Below are positions 1 through 9,883 of a stretch of 64,000 nt of DNA, piece after piece. Every line of letters begins with the position of its first letter. Position 1 is the stretch's first letter. Below the pieces are notes generated by a model that was not told the DNA's origin, ran no database searches, and saw only the letters and a list, made by a program, of their open reading frames with translations. A program made the position numbers and the translations under genes. Source of the DNA: Serratia liquefaciens ATCC 27592 (GTDB lineage: Bacteria > Pseudomonadota > Gammaproteobacteria > Enterobacterales > Enterobacteriaceae); contig NC_021741.1 of NCBI RefSeq assembly GCF_000422085.1, positions 992,001 to 1,056,000 of the forward strand, in the 5' to 3' direction.

Positions 1-612
1 CGTGGCGATGAAACCGGCCCGCAGTGGAAAAAGGGATTGAATATCTGGAACGAAGAGGTGGCCCGCCACCGCCATGCGATGACGGGAGAGCGCTATAGCG
101 GATGTCCGACCTATTACCCGCCGCGTTTTGCCGACGGCTCTGATGTCGGGGAGCACTATCCGCCAGAGGCATGGCCGTTCCGTTTGATGTCGTTCAAATC
201 GCATCTGATGAGCAGCTCTACGGCACCGATCGATCGCTTGCGTGCGGTGAAACCGGTCAATCTGGTGGCGCTGAATCCGGCCGATGCGCGACGCTATGCG
301 CTGCGGCATGGCGATCGGGTCAGGTTGCAGACCCCGGGGGGCAGCGTCGAAGCCCAGATCAGCCTGCTGGATGGTGTGATGCCTGGCGTAATTGCTATTG
401 AGCATGGTTATGGCCATCGTGAGATGGGCGCGCGGACACACACACTGGATGGTCAACCGTTGGCCGCGGATGCACGCATTGCCGCCGGCATTAATCTCAA
501 CGACCTCGGTTTGCCCGATCCGACCCGCGAAATCAGCAATAGCTGGCTGGATTGGGTCAGCGGCGCGGCGGTGCGCCAGGGGTTGCCGGCAAGGCTGCAG
601 CGGTTGAGCTAA
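1..612 (+). CDS. Molybdopterin oxidoreductase large subunit, C-terminal fragment (tetrathionate reductase TtrA-like)
   Basis: Reading frame 1 is open from the first base to a TAG-free end at the TAA before 613, so the 5' part lies outside the window. About 203 residues are visible. They resemble the C-terminal molybdopterin-dinucleotide-binding domain of the DMSO-reductase superfamily: a beta-rich stretch with the pattern HGDRVRLQTPGGSVEA, typical of that domain, then EHGYGHREMGAR and a Pro-rich tail ending in GAAVRQGLPAR. From memory the closest match is the catalytic subunit TtrA of tetrathionate reductase, a periplasmic enzyme in anaerobic respiration. The family assignment (molybdoenzyme) is firm; the substrate is inferred, and the cofactor and FeS regions are not in view. 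It converges with yajI. Confidence 0.7.
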   Translation, partial: RGDETGPQWKKGLNIWNEEVARHRHAMTGERYSGCPTYYPPRFADGSDVGEHYPPEAWPFRLMSFKSHLMSSSTAPIDRLRAVKPVNLVALNPADARRYALRHGDRVRLQTPGGSVEAQISLLDGVMPGVIAIEHGYGHREMGARTHTLDGQPLAADARIAAGINLNDLGLPDPTREISNSWLDWVSGAAVRQGLPARLQRLS

Positions 613-618
613 GCAGTA

Positions 619-648
619 GGCCCACGCTCGGTCAAGGCCGGGAGTGGG
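619..648. terminator. Imperfect stem-loop between convergent genes
   Basis: Arms CCCAC...GTGGG with an inner CTCGG/CCGG match lie between the stop of the molybdoenzyme and the stop of yajI. No clear T-run is present, so it is only a possible bidirectional terminator. Confidence 0.3.
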
Positions 649-659
649 CATTCAAAAGC

Positions 660-1214
660 TTAGTGCTGAGGGACGGCGGCCGTAGTGGGCTCTACGCTGT
701 GCAGTCGCACATAGCCCAATTGCTCTGGCGTCAGGCCGCTGAAACGCAGCTCAAAGCTGTATTCTGTTTTTGGCAGCAGCGAGTCCGCGGTGGCGATAGG
801 TTGTGAAAGCGCATCGGCCGTCAGCGGTTTACCGGTGGCCGCATCTAGCTGGCCCCATTCCACTACCGCCTTGAACGCAGGCAAGGAGGCTTGTGACAGG
901 GTGCGAACGTGCAACAAGGCCTGGGCGCCGTTAGCCTCGGTTTTTACGTGGCTAAGTGACACGCTCAGTTCGCCGAGATTGCTGTGCAGACGGGCGGCAT
1001 TATTGGCTGCAGGCACCAGATAGACGCCGCTGGTGGAGTTCTGATTCAGCTGGTTTTGCTGTTCCAGCGCCGTGGCCTGATTGGTCAGGATGGTGAGTTT
1101 CTGATTCAGTTCAACCACCTGGTTACGCAGCTTCGGCACTTCGCGAGTTTGTGCGCATCCGGCCAGCAGAACCAGTGCGCTGAGCAGGCAAATTTTGGGG
1201 TAACGGGTTGTCAT
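660..1214 (-). CDS. yajI: YajI-like outer-membrane/periplasmic lipoprotein (DUF3251)
   Basis: A 184-residue lipoprotein precursor. Residues 1-19 form a signal peptide with lipobox LLAG-Cys20, so the mature protein should be lipid-anchored. A coiled-coil-like stretch rich in Gln, Asn and Leu follows (about 25-60, including VVELNQKLTILTNQ). After it comes a globular domain matching the YajI/DUF3251 family in length and in the motif FKAVVEWGQL. It sits immediately upstream of nrdR, the position of yajI in E. coli, but is transcribed in the opposite direction to nrdR. The molecular function of this family is unknown. Confidence 0.85.
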   Translation of the reverse strand: MTTRYPKICLLSALVLLAGCAQTREVPKLRNQVVELNQKLTILTNQATALEQQNQLNQNSTSGVYLVPAANNAARLHSNLGELSVSLSHVKTEANGAQALLHVRTLSQASLPAFKAVVEWGQLDAATGKPLTADALSQPIATADSLLPKTEYSFELRFSGLTPEQLGYVRLHSVEPTTAAVPQH

Positions 1215-1400
1215 GGCGGGTATTTCCTATTCAACATCTCCTGATATCAGCTTAGCCCGCCTGATGGGGAAAGTCATGTTCGTCGCCTTTTGGGCCGCTA
1301 TTTCGAAGAGGGGCTCGCAACAAATAACCGGCGGCCTTTGTTGTGACCGCACTTCGGGGTAAACTGTTCTTAACTATGAAAACGTTTATCAGGACGTGTT

Positions 1401-1850
1401 ATGCATTGCCCTTTCTGCGCCGCCGTTGATACCAAAGTCATTGATTCTCGCCTGGTGGGTGATGGTTCGCAGGTGCGCCGTCGCCGCCAATGTCTGGTTT
1501 GTAATGAACGTTTCACCACCTTTGAAGTGGCTGAACTGGTGATGCCGCGGGTAATAAAAAGCGATGAAGTTCGCGAGCCCTTCAACGAAGACAAACTGCG
1601 TCGCGGCATGCTGAAAGCGTTGGAAAAGCGCCCGGTCAGCTCCGACGACGTGGAAAACGCGATTAACCACATTAAATCCCAACTGCGCGCCACCGGCGAG
1701 CGTGAAGTGCCGACTAAACTGGTGGGCAACCTGGTGATGGATGCGCTGAAAAAACTGGATAAAGTGGCCTATATTCGCTTTGCCTCGGTTTATCGCAGCT
1801 TTGAGGATATCCGCGAATTCGGCGAAGAGATCGCCCGTCTGCAGGACTAA
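1401..1850 (+). CDS. nrdR: Transcriptional repressor NrdR
   Basis: A 149-residue nucleotide-sensing repressor of ribonucleotide reductase operons. The N-terminal zinc ribbon is complete: the CPFC pair at Cys3/Cys6 and a second pair in CLVC at about 31-34, followed by the Arg-rich segment RRRRQ that contacts DNA. The ATP-cone domain follows (about 49-139, including [20 protein letters not shown]), which binds ATP/dATP. Length equals the E. coli protein. It is the first gene of a run of co-directional genes (ribD, ribE, nusB), with 10 bases between its stop and ribD, suggesting cotranscription. Confidence 0.97.
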   Translation: MHCPFCAAVDTKVIDSRLVGDGSQVRRRRQCLVCNERFTTFEVAELVMPRVIKSDEVREPFNEDKLRRGMLKALEKRPVSSDDVENAINHIKSQLRATGEREVPTKLVGNLVMDALKKLDKVAYIRFASVYRSFEDIREFGEEIARLQD

Positions 1851-1860
1851 GGGAGCTTTG

Positions 1861-2970
1861 ATGCATAACGACGAATTGTATATGGCGCGCGCCTTCGAAC
1901 TGGCGCGGCTGGGGCGTTTTACTACGGCACCTAACCCTAACGTCGGCTGCGTGATTGTGCGCGATGGCGAAATCGTCGGCGAAGGCTACCATTTGCGCGC
2001 CGGTGAACCCCATGCGGAAGTGCATGCGTTGCGCATGGCGGGCGAAAAAGCCCGTGGTGCCACGGCTTACGTCACGTTGGAGCCTTGTAGCCACCATGGC
2101 CGCACGCCGCCTTGTGCCGATGCATTGGTCGCCGCCGGCATTACCCGTGTGGTTGCGGCGATGCAAGATCCTAATCCGCAGGTCGCCGGTCGTGGTTTGT
2201 ATAAGCTGCAGCAGGCCGGGCTGGACGTACGCCACGGTGTGATGCTGGCCGAAGCCGAGGCGGTGAATTTGGGCTTCCTCAAGCGCATGCGCACCGGCTT
2301 CCCTTATGTACAACTGAAGCTGGGTGCCTCGCTGGATGGGCGCACGGCAATGGCCTCTGGCGAAAGCCAATGGATCACCTCTGAGCAGGCGCGTCAGGAC
2401 GTGCAGCGGTTGCGGGCGCAAAGCGCCGCGATTCTCAGCACCAGCGCTACGGTGCTGGCTGATGATCCGTCACTGACGGTTCGTTGGGATGAGCTGGACG
2501 CCGAAACTCAAAGCATTTATCCGCGTGAAAACCTGCGCCAGCCGTTGCGCATTATCCTCGACAGCCAAAATCGCGTCACGCCTCAGCATCGGGTGGTTAA
2601 TCAGCCGGGTGCAACCTGGTTGGCACGCCTGCAGGCGGACGCTCAAACCTGGCCGCAGGACGTCGAGCAACTGACGTTTCCGGCGCACGGCGGCGGAGTC
2701 GATCTGGTGGTGATGATGATGCAACTGGCAAAACGCCAGGTGAACTCGATCTGGGTAGAGGCCGGTGCACAGCTCGCCGGTGCCTTGCTGCAGGCGGGGC
2801 TGGTCGATGAGCTCATTTTGTACATCGCGCCAAAACTGTTGGGCGATAATGGCCGCGGTCTGTGTCAACTGCCGGGCCTTGAGCGTCTGGCCGATGCGCC
2901 GGAGTTTGTTTTCAGCGAAGTACGGCAAATTGGCCCCGATTTGCGGCTGCGGTTGAAGGCAAAATACTGA
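1861..2970 (+). CDS. ribD: Bifunctional riboflavin biosynthesis deaminase/reductase RibD
   Basis: A 369-residue enzyme catalysing the second and third steps of riboflavin synthesis: deamination of the pyrimidinone, then reduction of the ribosyl side chain. The N-terminal CMP/dCMP-deaminase-type domain (about 1-145) carries the zinc ligands in PHAEVHAL and in PCSHHGRTPPC. The C-terminal NADPH-dependent reductase domain begins near residue 150 (KLGASLDGRTA). The frame is open upstream to 1780, but the ATG at 1861 is preceded by AGGGAGC and gives a protein matching the known N-terminus MHNDE. It follows nrdR by 10 bases. Unlike the ribE gene downstream it shows no obvious separate promoter. Confidence 0.97.
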   Translation: MHNDELYMARAFELARLGRFTTAPNPNVGCVIVRDGEIVGEGYHLRAGEPHAEVHALRMAGEKARGATAYVTLEPCSHHGRTPPCADALVAAGITRVVAAMQDPNPQVAGRGLYKLQQAGLDVRHGVMLAEAEAVNLGFLKRMRTGFPYVQLKLGASLDGRTAMASGESQWITSEQARQDVQRLRAQSAAILSTSATVLADDPSLTVRWDELDAETQSIYPRENLRQPLRIILDSQNRVTPQHRVVNQPGATWLARLQADAQTWPQDVEQLTFPAHGGGVDLVVMMMQLAKRQVNSIWVEAGAQLAGALLQAGLVDELILYIAPKLLGDNGRGLCQLPGLERLADAPEFVFSEVRQIGPDLRLRLKAKY

Positions 2971-3089
2971 ATTTAATGCCCGCGAGCCGGGGCGGTCAGC
3001 GTTTTACAAAACCGCCCGCGCAGGCAGATAAAGAATGTGATAGAATCCGCCCCCCTGCGGGGTATTGAACCCATTTTTAAGGAAAGCCC

Positions 3090-3560
3090 ATGAAAGTTAT
3101 CGAAGGTGTTGTTGCTACTCCAAATGCCCGTGTGGCGATCGCAATTGCACGTTTTAACAATTTCATCAACGACAGCCTGCTGCAAGGTGCTATCGATGCA
3201 CTCAAGCGCATTGGCCAGGTTGCTGACGACAACATCACCGTTGTCTGGGTCCCGGGCGCTTACGAGCTGCCGCTGACTGCACGCGTGCTGGCTAACACCG
3301 GCAAATACGATGCGGTTATTGCACTGGGCACCGTTATCCGTGGGGGCACCGCGCACTTCGAATATGTCGCGGGCGAAGCCAGCTCCGGCCTGGGCAGTGT
3401 TTCTTTGAACACTGAAATCCCAGTTGCCTTTGGCGTGCTGACAACCGAGAGCATCGAACAGGCTATCGAACGTGCCGGCACCAAAGCGGGCAACAAGGGT
3501 GCTGAAGCTGCTCTGACCGCACTTGAAATGATTAATGTTATCAAAGCTATTAAAGCCTGA
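3090..3560 (+). CDS. ribE: 6,7-dimethyl-8-ribityllumazine synthase (lumazine synthase)
   Basis: A 156-residue penultimate riboflavin enzyme (RibE, also called RibH). It condenses 5-amino-6-ribitylaminouracil with dihydroxybutanone phosphate and normally assembles into an icosahedral 60-mer. Diagnostic motifs are ARFN near residue 20, the PGAYELP loop, [14 protein letters not shown] with the catalytic-region His, and GVLT. Length equals the E. coli enzyme. The 119-base gap after ribD holds GC-rich inverted repeats and a possible -10 (TAGAAT), so it may have its own promoter. nusB follows by 20 bases, as in E. coli. Confidence 0.97.
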   Translation: MKVIEGVVATPNARVAIAIARFNNFINDSLLQGAIDALKRIGQVADDNITVVWVPGAYELPLTARVLANTGKYDAVIALGTVIRGGTAHFEYVAGEASSGLGSVSLNTEIPVAFGVLTTESIEQAIERAGTKAGNKGAEAALTALEMINVIKAIKA

Positions 3561-3580
3561 ATTTAGTTAAGGGGAATTCC

Positions 3581-3997
3581 GTGAAACCTGCTGCTCGTCG
3601 CCGCGCTCGTGAGTGCGCTGTTCAAGCGCTTTACTCTTGGCAGTTGTCTAAAAATGACATTGCCGATGTTGAACACCAGTTCCTGACGGAGCAAGATGTC
3701 AAAGATGTGGACATCGCCTATTTTCGGGAGCTGCTGTCCGGCGTGGCGGTGAATGCAGGTCTGCTGGATGGCCTGATGGCACCTTACCTGTCGCGTCAGC
3801 TCGAAGAGCTGGGCCAGGTGGAAAGAGCCGTTCTGCGCATTGCGCTGTTTGAGCTGAAAATGCGTGAGGACGTGCCGTACAAGGTGGCTATCAATGAAGC
3901 GATCGAGCTGGCGAAAACCTTCGGCGCTGAAGACAGCCACAAGTTTGTGAATGGCGTGCTGGATAAAGCAGCACCAAGCATCCGCAAGAAAAAATAA
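3581..3997 (+). CDS. nusB: Transcription antitermination factor NusB
   Basis: A 138-residue all-helical RNA-binding protein. With NusE (S10) it binds boxA in rRNA leaders and supports antitermination. The N-terminus [20 protein letters not shown] is the typical basic RNA-binding helix, and the length fits the family (139 in E. coli). The start is GTG at 3581, preceded by AAGGGGAA. It lies 20 bases after ribE and is followed by a strong hairpin before thiL. Confidence 0.97.
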   Translation: MKPAARRRARECAVQALYSWQLSKNDIADVEHQFLTEQDVKDVDIAYFRELLSGVAVNAGLLDGLMAPYLSRQLEELGQVERAVLRIALFELKMREDVPYKVAINEAIELAKTFGAEDSHKFVNGVLDKAAPSIRKKK

Positions 3998-4000
3998 AAA

Positions 4001-4027
4001 ATTAAGGCCGGTATCCCCGGCCTTAAT
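4001..4027 (+). terminator. Rho-independent terminator after nusB
   Basis: A perfect 11-bp stem (4001-4011 with 4017-4027, arm ATTAAGGCCGG) and a 5-base loop, followed by TTCTTCT. It lies 3 bases after the nusB stop and only 22 bases before the thiL start, so it probably attenuates rather than fully isolates thiL. Confidence 0.8.
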
Positions 4028-4049
4028 TTCTTCTATTGGAACATCGACC

Positions 4050-5033
4050 ATGGCATGTGGCGAATTTGACCTCATTGCCCGCTATTTTGACCGGTTTAAG
4101 AGTCTGCGCCGGGACGTACAGTTGGGCATTGGAGATGACTGCGCACTCCTGACAGTGGCAGAAAAACAGCTTTTGGCCGTCAGTACCGATACCCTGGTTT
4201 CGGGCGTTCACTTCCTGCCGGACATCGATCCGGCCGATCTCGGCTACAAAGCGTTGGCAGTTAACCTGAGCGATCTGGCGGCTATGGGCGCGGATCCAGC
4301 CTGGCTTTCACTGGCATTAACCCTGCCGGAAGTGAATGAGCCCTGGTTGAAGGCGTTCAGCGACAGTCTGTTCGAACAACTTAATTATTACGGCATGCAG
4401 TTGATTGGCGGCGACACCACGCGTGGCCCATTGAGCATGACGCTGACAATCCACGGTCTGATCCCGGCCGGCCGGGCGTTGACCCGTGGCGGCGCACGTA
4501 TTGGCGATTGGATCTACACCACCGGTACGCTGGGTGACAGTGCCGCCGGGTTGGCTGTTTTGCAGGATCGCCTGCAGGTGGCGGACGCTGACGCTCGCGA
4601 TTACCTGATTGGGCGCCATCTGCGACCCCAGCCGCGGGTGCTGCAAGGGCAGGCGCTGCGCGATCTGGCCAGCTCGGCGATTGATATTTCGGACGGTCTG
4701 ATTTCCGATCTGAAGCACATATTAAAAGCCTCCGAGTGCGGTGCGCGCATCAATTTGGATGAGCTGCCGCTGTCGCAGGCGCTAAGCAGCCACACCGATG
4801 CTGAACAGGCGTTACGCTGGGCGTTGACCGGCGGAGAGGATTACGAGCTGTGCTTCACCGTACCGGAGATCAATCGCGGCGCGTTGGAAGTGGCGTTGAG
4901 CCATTTGGGCGCGGATTACACCTGCATTGGTCAGATTGGCCCGCTTTCGGAAGGCATCAAGTTCTATCGCAACGATGAAGGGGTTGAGCTGCCATGGCAC
5001 GGTTTCGATCATTTCAGCGAAGGGCAGGCGTAA
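4050..5033 (+). CDS. thiL: Thiamine-monophosphate kinase ThiL
   Basis: A 327-residue kinase converting thiamine phosphate to thiamine diphosphate. The AIR-synthase-like fold is shown by GIGDDCALL near residue 30 (Mg/ATP-binding Asp residues), [26 protein letters not shown] and the late GGEDYEL motif. The frame extends upstream to 3951 inside nusB, but the ATG at 4050 gives the known N-terminus MACGEFDLI. Its stop and the pgpA ATG are separated by one base, so the two are translationally coupled. Confidence 0.96.
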   Translation: MACGEFDLIARYFDRFKSLRRDVQLGIGDDCALLTVAEKQLLAVSTDTLVSGVHFLPDIDPADLGYKALAVNLSDLAAMGADPAWLSLALTLPEVNEPWLKAFSDSLFEQLNYYGMQLIGGDTTRGPLSMTLTIHGLIPAGRALTRGGARIGDWIYTTGTLGDSAAGLAVLQDRLQVADADARDYLIGRHLRPQPRVLQGQALRDLASSAIDISDGLISDLKHILKASECGARINLDELPLSQALSSHTDAEQALRWALTGGEDYELCFTVPEINRGALEVALSHLGADYTCIGQIGPLSEGIKFYRNDEGVELPWHGFDHFSEGQA

Positions 5034-5034
5034 C

Positions 5035-5529
5035 ATGGATGAAGCAACACGTCGCTTGCGGATGAGCAATCCGTGGCACCTGTTGGCAACCGGCTTCGGC
5101 AGCGGTTTGTCACCGGTGGTACCGGGCACCATGGGGTCGCTGGCGGCGATCCCGTTCTGGTTGTTGTTGATCCAACTGCCGTGGCAACTCTATTCGCTGC
5201 TGGTGATGTTCAGCATCTGCATCGGCGTTTATTTGTGCCACCAGACGGCCAAAGATATGAAGGTCCATGATCACGGCAGCATCGTCTGGGACGAATTTGT
5301 CGGGATGTGGATCACGCTGATGGCGCTGCCGGTCAACGACTGGCAGTGGGTTGCCGCGGGCTTTGTGATTTTCCGCATTCTGGATATGTGGAAGCCGTGG
5401 CCGATCCGTTGGTTCGATCGCAACGTGCACGGTGGCATGGGGATTATGATCGACGACATCGTCGCCGGGGTGATTTCCGCCGGTATCATCTACCTGATTG
5501 GTCATCACTGGCCTGCCGGGCTGTTCTGA
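5035..5529 (+). CDS. pgpA: Phosphatidylglycerophosphatase A
   Basis: A 164-residue inner-membrane phosphatase that removes the terminal phosphate of phosphatidylglycerol phosphate. Characteristic motifs are GTMGSLAAIPFW, DHGSIVWDEFVGMW (Asp/Glu metal ligands) and FRILDMWKPWPI, with several hydrophobic helices. The start at 5035 begins one base after the thiL TAA. The next in-frame Met (MSNPWHL, residue 10) is an alternative, since conservation is strongest from there. E. coli PgpA has a slightly longer N-terminus. Confidence 0.95.
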   Translation: MDEATRRLRMSNPWHLLATGFGSGLSPVVPGTMGSLAAIPFWLLLIQLPWQLYSLLVMFSICIGVYLCHQTAKDMKVHDHGSIVWDEFVGMWITLMALPVNDWQWVAAGFVIFRILDMWKPWPIRWFDRNVHGGMGIMIDDIVAGVISAGIIYLIGHHWPAGLF

Positions 5530-5532
5530 TGA

Positions 5533-5563
5533 CAAGGGCGCAGTTCATCATGCTGTGCCCTTG
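5533..5563. terminator. Hairpin between convergent pgpA and yajO
   Basis: Arms CAAGGGC (5533-5539) and GCCCTTG (5557-5563) with additional inner pairing, placed between two converging genes. T-runs are weak on both sides. Confidence 0.5.
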
Positions 5564-5575
5564 ATACTCACTGTA

Positions 5576-6550
5576 CTATTCAAATCCTGTCACATGATGC
5601 GGCACATAAGCCGTTTCCAGCTCGGCTATCTCTTCCGGTGTTAATTCAAGATCGACGGCAGCGACCGCGTCTTCCAGATGTTCATGACGTGATGCGCCGA
5701 TGATTGGCGCACTGACGACCGGCTTGCTCAATAGCCATGCCAGAGCGATTTGCGCCCGAGATACGCCGCGTTCTTGCGCAATGCTCGCCACGCGTTCGGC
5801 GATGATGGCGTCAATGCCTTCGGTTTCATCGTACAAGTTTTTGCCGACCTGATCGGACACCAGCCGCGCGGTGGTTTCACCCCATGGGCGGGTCAAACGC
5901 CCACGAGCCAGCGGGCTCCAGGGCAGCACCGCGATACCCTCGGCGGCGCACAGCGGCAGCATCTCTCGCTCTTCTTCCCGCTGGATCAGGTTGTACTGAT
6001 CCTGCATGCTGACAAAACGCGTCCAGCCGTGCAGATCGGCGGTATAAAGTGCCTTGGCGAACTGCCAGGCGTACATCGAAGACGCGCCGATATAACGCGC
6101 CTTGCCGGCTTTCACCACCTCATGCAGCGCTTCCAGCGTTTCTTCCAGCGGCGTTTCATAGTCCCAACGGTGGATCTGCAACAGATCAACGTAGTCGGTG
6201 CCCAGTCGCTGCAAGCTATCGTCGATGGACTGCATGATTTTAGCGCGCGATAGCCCAGAATCGAGATTGCTCATCGGGAAATAGACTTTGGTGGCGAGCA
6301 CTACTTCGTCACGGCGAGCGTAATCGCGCAGCGCCCGGCCGACGATCTCTTCGCTGCTGCCATCTGAGTAACTGTTGGCGGTATCGAAGAAGTTGATGCC
6401 GGCATCCAGCGCCTGTTTCAGCAGCGGGCGACTGCTTTCTTCCGGTAGCGTCCAGGCATGGTTGCCACGGTCGGGTTCACCGTAGGTCATGCAGCCGAGG
6501 CAGATGCGGGAAACGTTCAGGTCGGTATTGCCCAGTTTCAGATACTTCAT
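5576..6550 (-). CDS. yajO: Aldo/keto reductase YajO
   Basis: A 324-residue NADPH-dependent aldo/keto reductase with a TIM-barrel fold. Seen motifs: the N-terminal RICLGCMTYGEP, FDTANSYSDGSSEE (catalytic Asp/Tyr region), VVLATKVYFP (Lys), LQIHRWD and the C-terminal cofactor-binding segment PIIGASRHEHLED. In E. coli, YajO has been linked to xylulose 5-phosphate to 1-deoxyxylulose conversion, which fits its position behind dxs. That role here is inferred. A terminator after dxs (6611-6637) suggests partly separate expression. Confidence 0.92.
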   Translation of the reverse strand: MKYLKLGNTDLNVSRICLGCMTYGEPDRGNHAWTLPEESSRPLLKQALDAGINFFDTANSYSDGSSEEIVGRALRDYARRDEVVLATKVYFPMSNLDSGLSRAKIMQSIDDSLQRLGTDYVDLLQIHRWDYETPLEETLEALHEVVKAGKARYIGASSMYAWQFAKALYTADLHGWTRFVSMQDQYNLIQREEEREMLPLCAAEGIAVLPWSPLARGRLTRPWGETTARLVSDQVGKNLYDETEGIDAIIAERVASIAQERGVSRAQIALAWLLSKPVVSAPIIGASRHEHLEDAVAAVDLELTPEEIAELETAYVPHHVTGFE

Positions 6551-6610
6551 GCTTTCCTCCCGGTATCAGCACAGAACTTTAACTGTAGCGGGTTTTCGGG
6601 CGACGCAAAT

Positions 6611-6637
6611 GAAAACGCCCCCGCAATGCGGAGGCGT
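6611..6637 (-). terminator. Rho-independent terminator after dxs
   Basis: Read on the minus strand: a 10-bp stem (6637-6628 with 6624-6615, one G-U pair), a 3-base loop, then TTTTC. It lies 22 bases beyond the dxs stop. Confidence 0.75.
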
Positions 6638-6658
6638 CGGTCAAATCAGGCGCGAAAA

Positions 6659-8524
6659 TTATTGCGCCAGCCAGACCTCAATCTTCTGCTGTATCCCTGC
6701 GGCATCCAGACCCAGATCGACACGCACCTCTTCCTGGCTGCCTTGTGAGATAAAGCTGTCCGGCAGGCCGATGTTCAGTACCGGGATAGCGCGACGCTTG
6801 GCCATCAGCAACTCGTTAACACCGCTACCGGCACCGCCCATAATGGCGTTTTCTTCCAGCGTGACCAGCGCGTCATGGCTGGCTGCCAGCTCCAGCACCA
6901 GCTGTTCGTCCAGCGGTTTTACGAAGCGCATATCCACCAGCGTGGCATTGAGCGCTTCCGCCACCTGCGCAGCTTCCGGCAGCAAGGTGCCGAAGTTCAG
7001 GATCGCCAGTTTTTCACCTTCACGGCGGACAACGCCTTTGCCGATCGGCAGCGCGCTAAGAGGTTCCAGCGGCGCGCCGGTACCCGTACCGCGAGGGTAA
7101 CGTACGGCGCTTGGGCCTTCGTTATAGTGATAACCGGTGTAGAGCATTTGGCGGCATTCGTTCTCATCACTTGGCGTCATGATCACCATAGTCGGGATGC
7201 AGCGCATGAATGACAGATCGAACGCACCCTGGTGAGTCTGGCCGTCAGCGCCGACAATACCACCGCGATCGATGGCAAACATCACCGGCAAATTTTGAAT
7301 TGCGACGTCGTGGATCAGTTGATCGTAAGCGCGCTGCAGGAAGGTGGAGTAAATCGCCACCACCGGTTTGTAGCCGCCAATCGCCAACCCGGCAGCGAAG
7401 GTCACCGCGTGCTGTTCGGCGATCGCTACGTCAAAATATTGCTGCGGATAGTCGCGGGAGAATTGCACCATGCCCGAGCCTTCACGCATTGCCGGGGTAA
7501 TCGCCATCAGTGAGCTGTCCTTGGCGGCGGTTTCGCACAGCCAATCGCCAAAGATTTTTGAATAGGTCGGCAGGCCGCCGGCGCTTTTCGGCAGGGTACC
7601 GCTGGCCGGATCGAATTTGGGTACCGCGTGGAAGCTGATCGGGTCTTTTTCTGCCGGTGCGTATCCACGGCCCTTTTTGGTCATGATATGCAGCAGTTGC
7701 GGGCCTTTCAGGTCACGCATGTTCTTCAACGTAGCGACCAGTCCCTGAACGTCATGGCCGTCGACCGGGCCAATGTAGTTAAAGCCCAGCTCTTCGAACA
7801 GCGTGCCCGGCACGACCATGCCTTTCAGGTGTTCTTCGGTACGCTTGACCAGCTCTTTGATTGGCGGCAGGCCGGACAGCACTTTTTTACCGCCCTCACG
7901 CAGGGTGGAGTAAAGCTTGCCGGACAGCAGCTGCGCCAGATGATTGTTCAGCGCACCGACGTTTTCCGAAATCGACATTTCATTGTCGTTAAGCACCACC
8001 AGCATATCCGGATCGATGTCACCGGCGTGGTTCATGGCTTCAAATGCCATACCGGCGGTGATGGCGCCATCGCCGATAACGCAAACCGTACGGCGGTTTT
8101 TGCCTTCGCGAGCCGCCGCTACCGCCATGCCGAGACCGGCGCTGATCGAAGTCGAGGAGTGACCAACCGACAAAACGTCATATTCACTTTCCGCACGCCA
8201 CGGGAAAGGGTGCAGGCCATTTTTCTGCCGAATGGTGGAGATCTTGTCGCGGCGACCGGTCAAAATTTTATGCGGGTAGGCCTGATGGCCCACGTCCCAC
8301 ACCAGATGATCGAAGGGGGTTTGGTACACGTAGTGCAACGCCACCGTCAGTTCGACGGTTCCCAGCCCGGAGGCAAAGTGGCCGCTGGAACGACTGACGC
8401 TGTCCAGCAGGTATTGCCGAAGTTCATCACACAGTTTCGGCAGGCTCTCTTTCGGCAGCGAACGGAGTTCATCGGGATTTTCCGCTAGCGCCAGGGTCGG
8501 GTATTTGGCTATATCAAGACTCAT
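6659..8524 (-). CDS. dxs: 1-deoxy-D-xylulose-5-phosphate synthase
   Basis: A 621-residue thiamine-diphosphate enzyme that joins pyruvate and glyceraldehyde 3-phosphate, the first step of the MEP isoprenoid pathway. It also feeds thiamine and pyridoxal synthesis. The ThDP/Mg motif runs from [12 protein letters not shown] to LNDNEMS (about 150-180). The transketolase-type pyrimidine-binding domain follows ([15 protein letters not shown], about 370), then the C-terminal domain. It is the third gene of the xseB-ispA-dxs operon, 34 bases after ispA. Length matches the family (620 in E. coli). Confidence 0.97.
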   Translation of the reverse strand: MSLDIAKYPTLALAENPDELRSLPKESLPKLCDELRQYLLDSVSRSSGHFASGLGTVELTVALHYVYQTPFDHLVWDVGHQAYPHKILTGRRDKISTIRQKNGLHPFPWRAESEYDVLSVGHSSTSISAGLGMAVAAAREGKNRRTVCVIGDGAITAGMAFEAMNHAGDIDPDMLVVLNDNEMSISENVGALNNHLAQLLSGKLYSTLREGGKKVLSGLPPIKELVKRTEEHLKGMVVPGTLFEELGFNYIGPVDGHDVQGLVATLKNMRDLKGPQLLHIMTKKGRGYAPAEKDPISFHAVPKFDPASGTLPKSAGGLPTYSKIFGDWLCETAAKDSSLMAITPAMREGSGMVQFSRDYPQQYFDVAIAEQHAVTFAAGLAIGGYKPVVAIYSTFLQRAYDQLIHDVAIQNLPVMFAIDRGGIVGADGQTHQGAFDLSFMRCIPTMVIMTPSDENECRQMLYTGYHYNEGPSAVRYPRGTGTGAPLEPLSALPIGKGVVRREGEKLAILNFGTLLPEAAQVAEALNATLVDMRFVKPLDEQLVLELAASHDALVTLEENAIMGGAGSGVNELLMAKRRAIPVLNIGLPDSFISQGSQEEVRVDLGLDAAGIQQKIEVWLAQ

Positions 8525-8558
8525 TCGATACTCATATCAGAGGAGTTAACGTCACACG

Positions 8559-9479
8559 TTAATTGTCGCGTTCAATAATGAAGCTGGCTAACGCTCGCAA
8601 TGGCGCTGTGTTATAAGATTGTGCTGCCAAAGTGTCTAATGCAGCTAAAGCTTCCTGATAGAGATCCCACGCTTTTGCTTTCGCGCTGTCAAGCCCGAGC
8701 AAAGCTGGATAGGTGCTCTTTCCGTGTTGCTGGTCCGCCCCCTGGCGTTTACCGATTTTTTCGGTTTCGCCGACCACGTCCAAAATATCATCCTGCACCT
8801 GAAACGCCAGGCCTATCGCGGCGGCGTATCGGTCAAGCTGCGGCAGCGCTTTACGGCCGGGTTCACCGGCGGCCAGAGCCCCAAGGCGAACTGCTGCGCG
8901 AATTAACGCGCCGGTTTTGTGGCGATGGATCTGTTCCAACGCTTCCAGACCTATCTGTTTATCTTCGGCTTCCAGATCCAGCGATTGCCCACCGCACATG
9001 CCGGCAACGCCGCTGGCGGTGGCCAGTTCGGAAACCATCGCCAACCGATCGCGCAGCGCCACATCGGGCATGTCGGCATCGGCCAGAATGGTGAATGCCA
9101 GCGTTTGAAGCGCATCTCCGGCCAGAATGGCATTGGCCTCGCCAAATTTGATGTGGCAGGTTGGCTGACCGCGACGCAAATCGTCGTCGTCCATGGCCGG
9201 CAAGTCGTCATGAATCAGCGAGTAGGCGTGGATGCATTCTACCGCAGCCGCGGGAGCATCCAAATTATTCAGTGATACGCCAAACATCTGCCCGGTAGTG
9301 TACACCAGAAACGGACGCAGGCGTTTCCCGCCCAGCAGTGCACCGTGACGCATTGCCGCCACCATATTGCCATCGTTGAATGGCAACGGTGCGATAAAAT
9401 CCAGCAGCGTGCGGTCGGCCCGCTGGCGCAAGGCCTGCAACTGGTCAGAAAAAGCGGTCTGTTGGACAGTTTCGGACAT
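8559..9479 (-). CDS. ispA: Farnesyl diphosphate synthase (geranyltranstransferase)
   Basis: A 306-residue prenyltransferase that condenses isopentenyl diphosphate with DMAPP and geranyl diphosphate. Both Asp-rich motifs are present: the first in HDDLPAMDDDDLRRG (about 84-98) and the second in FQVQDDILDVVGE (about 226-238). The substrate-binding GGKRLRPFLVY segment is near residue 50. It starts 5 bases after the xseB stop and precedes dxs, so sequential isoprenoid steps are coexpressed. Confidence 0.97.
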   Translation of the reverse strand: MSETVQQTAFSDQLQALRQRADRTLLDFIAPLPFNDGNMVAAMRHGALLGGKRLRPFLVYTTGQMFGVSLNNLDAPAAAVECIHAYSLIHDDLPAMDDDDLRRGQPTCHIKFGEANAILAGDALQTLAFTILADADMPDVALRDRLAMVSELATASGVAGMCGGQSLDLEAEDKQIGLEALEQIHRHKTGALIRAAVRLGALAAGEPGRKALPQLDRYAAAIGLAFQVQDDILDVVGETEKIGKRQGADQQHGKSTYPALLGLDSAKAKAWDLYQEALAALDTLAAQSYNTAPLRALASFIIERDN

Positions 9480-9484
9480 GGTGA

Positions 9485-9748
9485 TTACTCGGCATCCGGT
9501 GTGAAAGGCGTCAGCGCAGCATCATCGGCGCTGTCGTTAAGCAAAATTTGTACGCGTTGCTCCGCCTGCTGCAGCTTCTGCTGGCCCTGACGCGCCAACT
9601 GCACGCCGCGTTCGAATTCATTCAGCGCGTCTTCCAGCGGTAACTCACCCGATTCCAGACGCGTCACGATGTTTTCCAGCTCGCTGAGGGAGCTCTCAAA
9701 GCTGACGTTTTGCTCTGTACTGTCTGATTGTGCAGGTTTTTTCGGCAT
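9485..9748 (-). CDS. xseB: Exodeoxyribonuclease VII small subunit
   Basis: An 87-residue small subunit of exonuclease VII, which degrades single-stranded DNA with XseA. The core [20 protein letters not shown] followed by [16 protein letters not shown] is diagnostic. An N-terminal charged extension ([11 protein letters not shown]) and an acidic C-terminus are variable in the family. It is the first gene of the xseB-ispA-dxs operon, divergent from thiI. Confidence 0.96.
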   Translation of the reverse strand: MPKKPAQSDSTEQNVSFESSLSELENIVTRLESGELPLEDALNEFERGVQLARQGQQKLQQAEQRVQILLNDSADDAALTPFTPDAE

Positions 9749-9883
9749 AATTTTCTTTTTACATCATCATGTGAACAGTGGCGCCAGAGCCTATCCTAGC
9801 GGATCTTGATTGGCAAATCATGGCGCGCATGTGTGGTTTTGTGCACCGAGACTCACCAGATAGTGATATACTCTGCGCCGCAA

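Noticed and set aside
2971-3089. Possible FMN riboswitch before ribE
   Set aside because: The conserved RFN element sequence and its multi-helix layout are not present; only simple GC-rich inverted repeats are seen.
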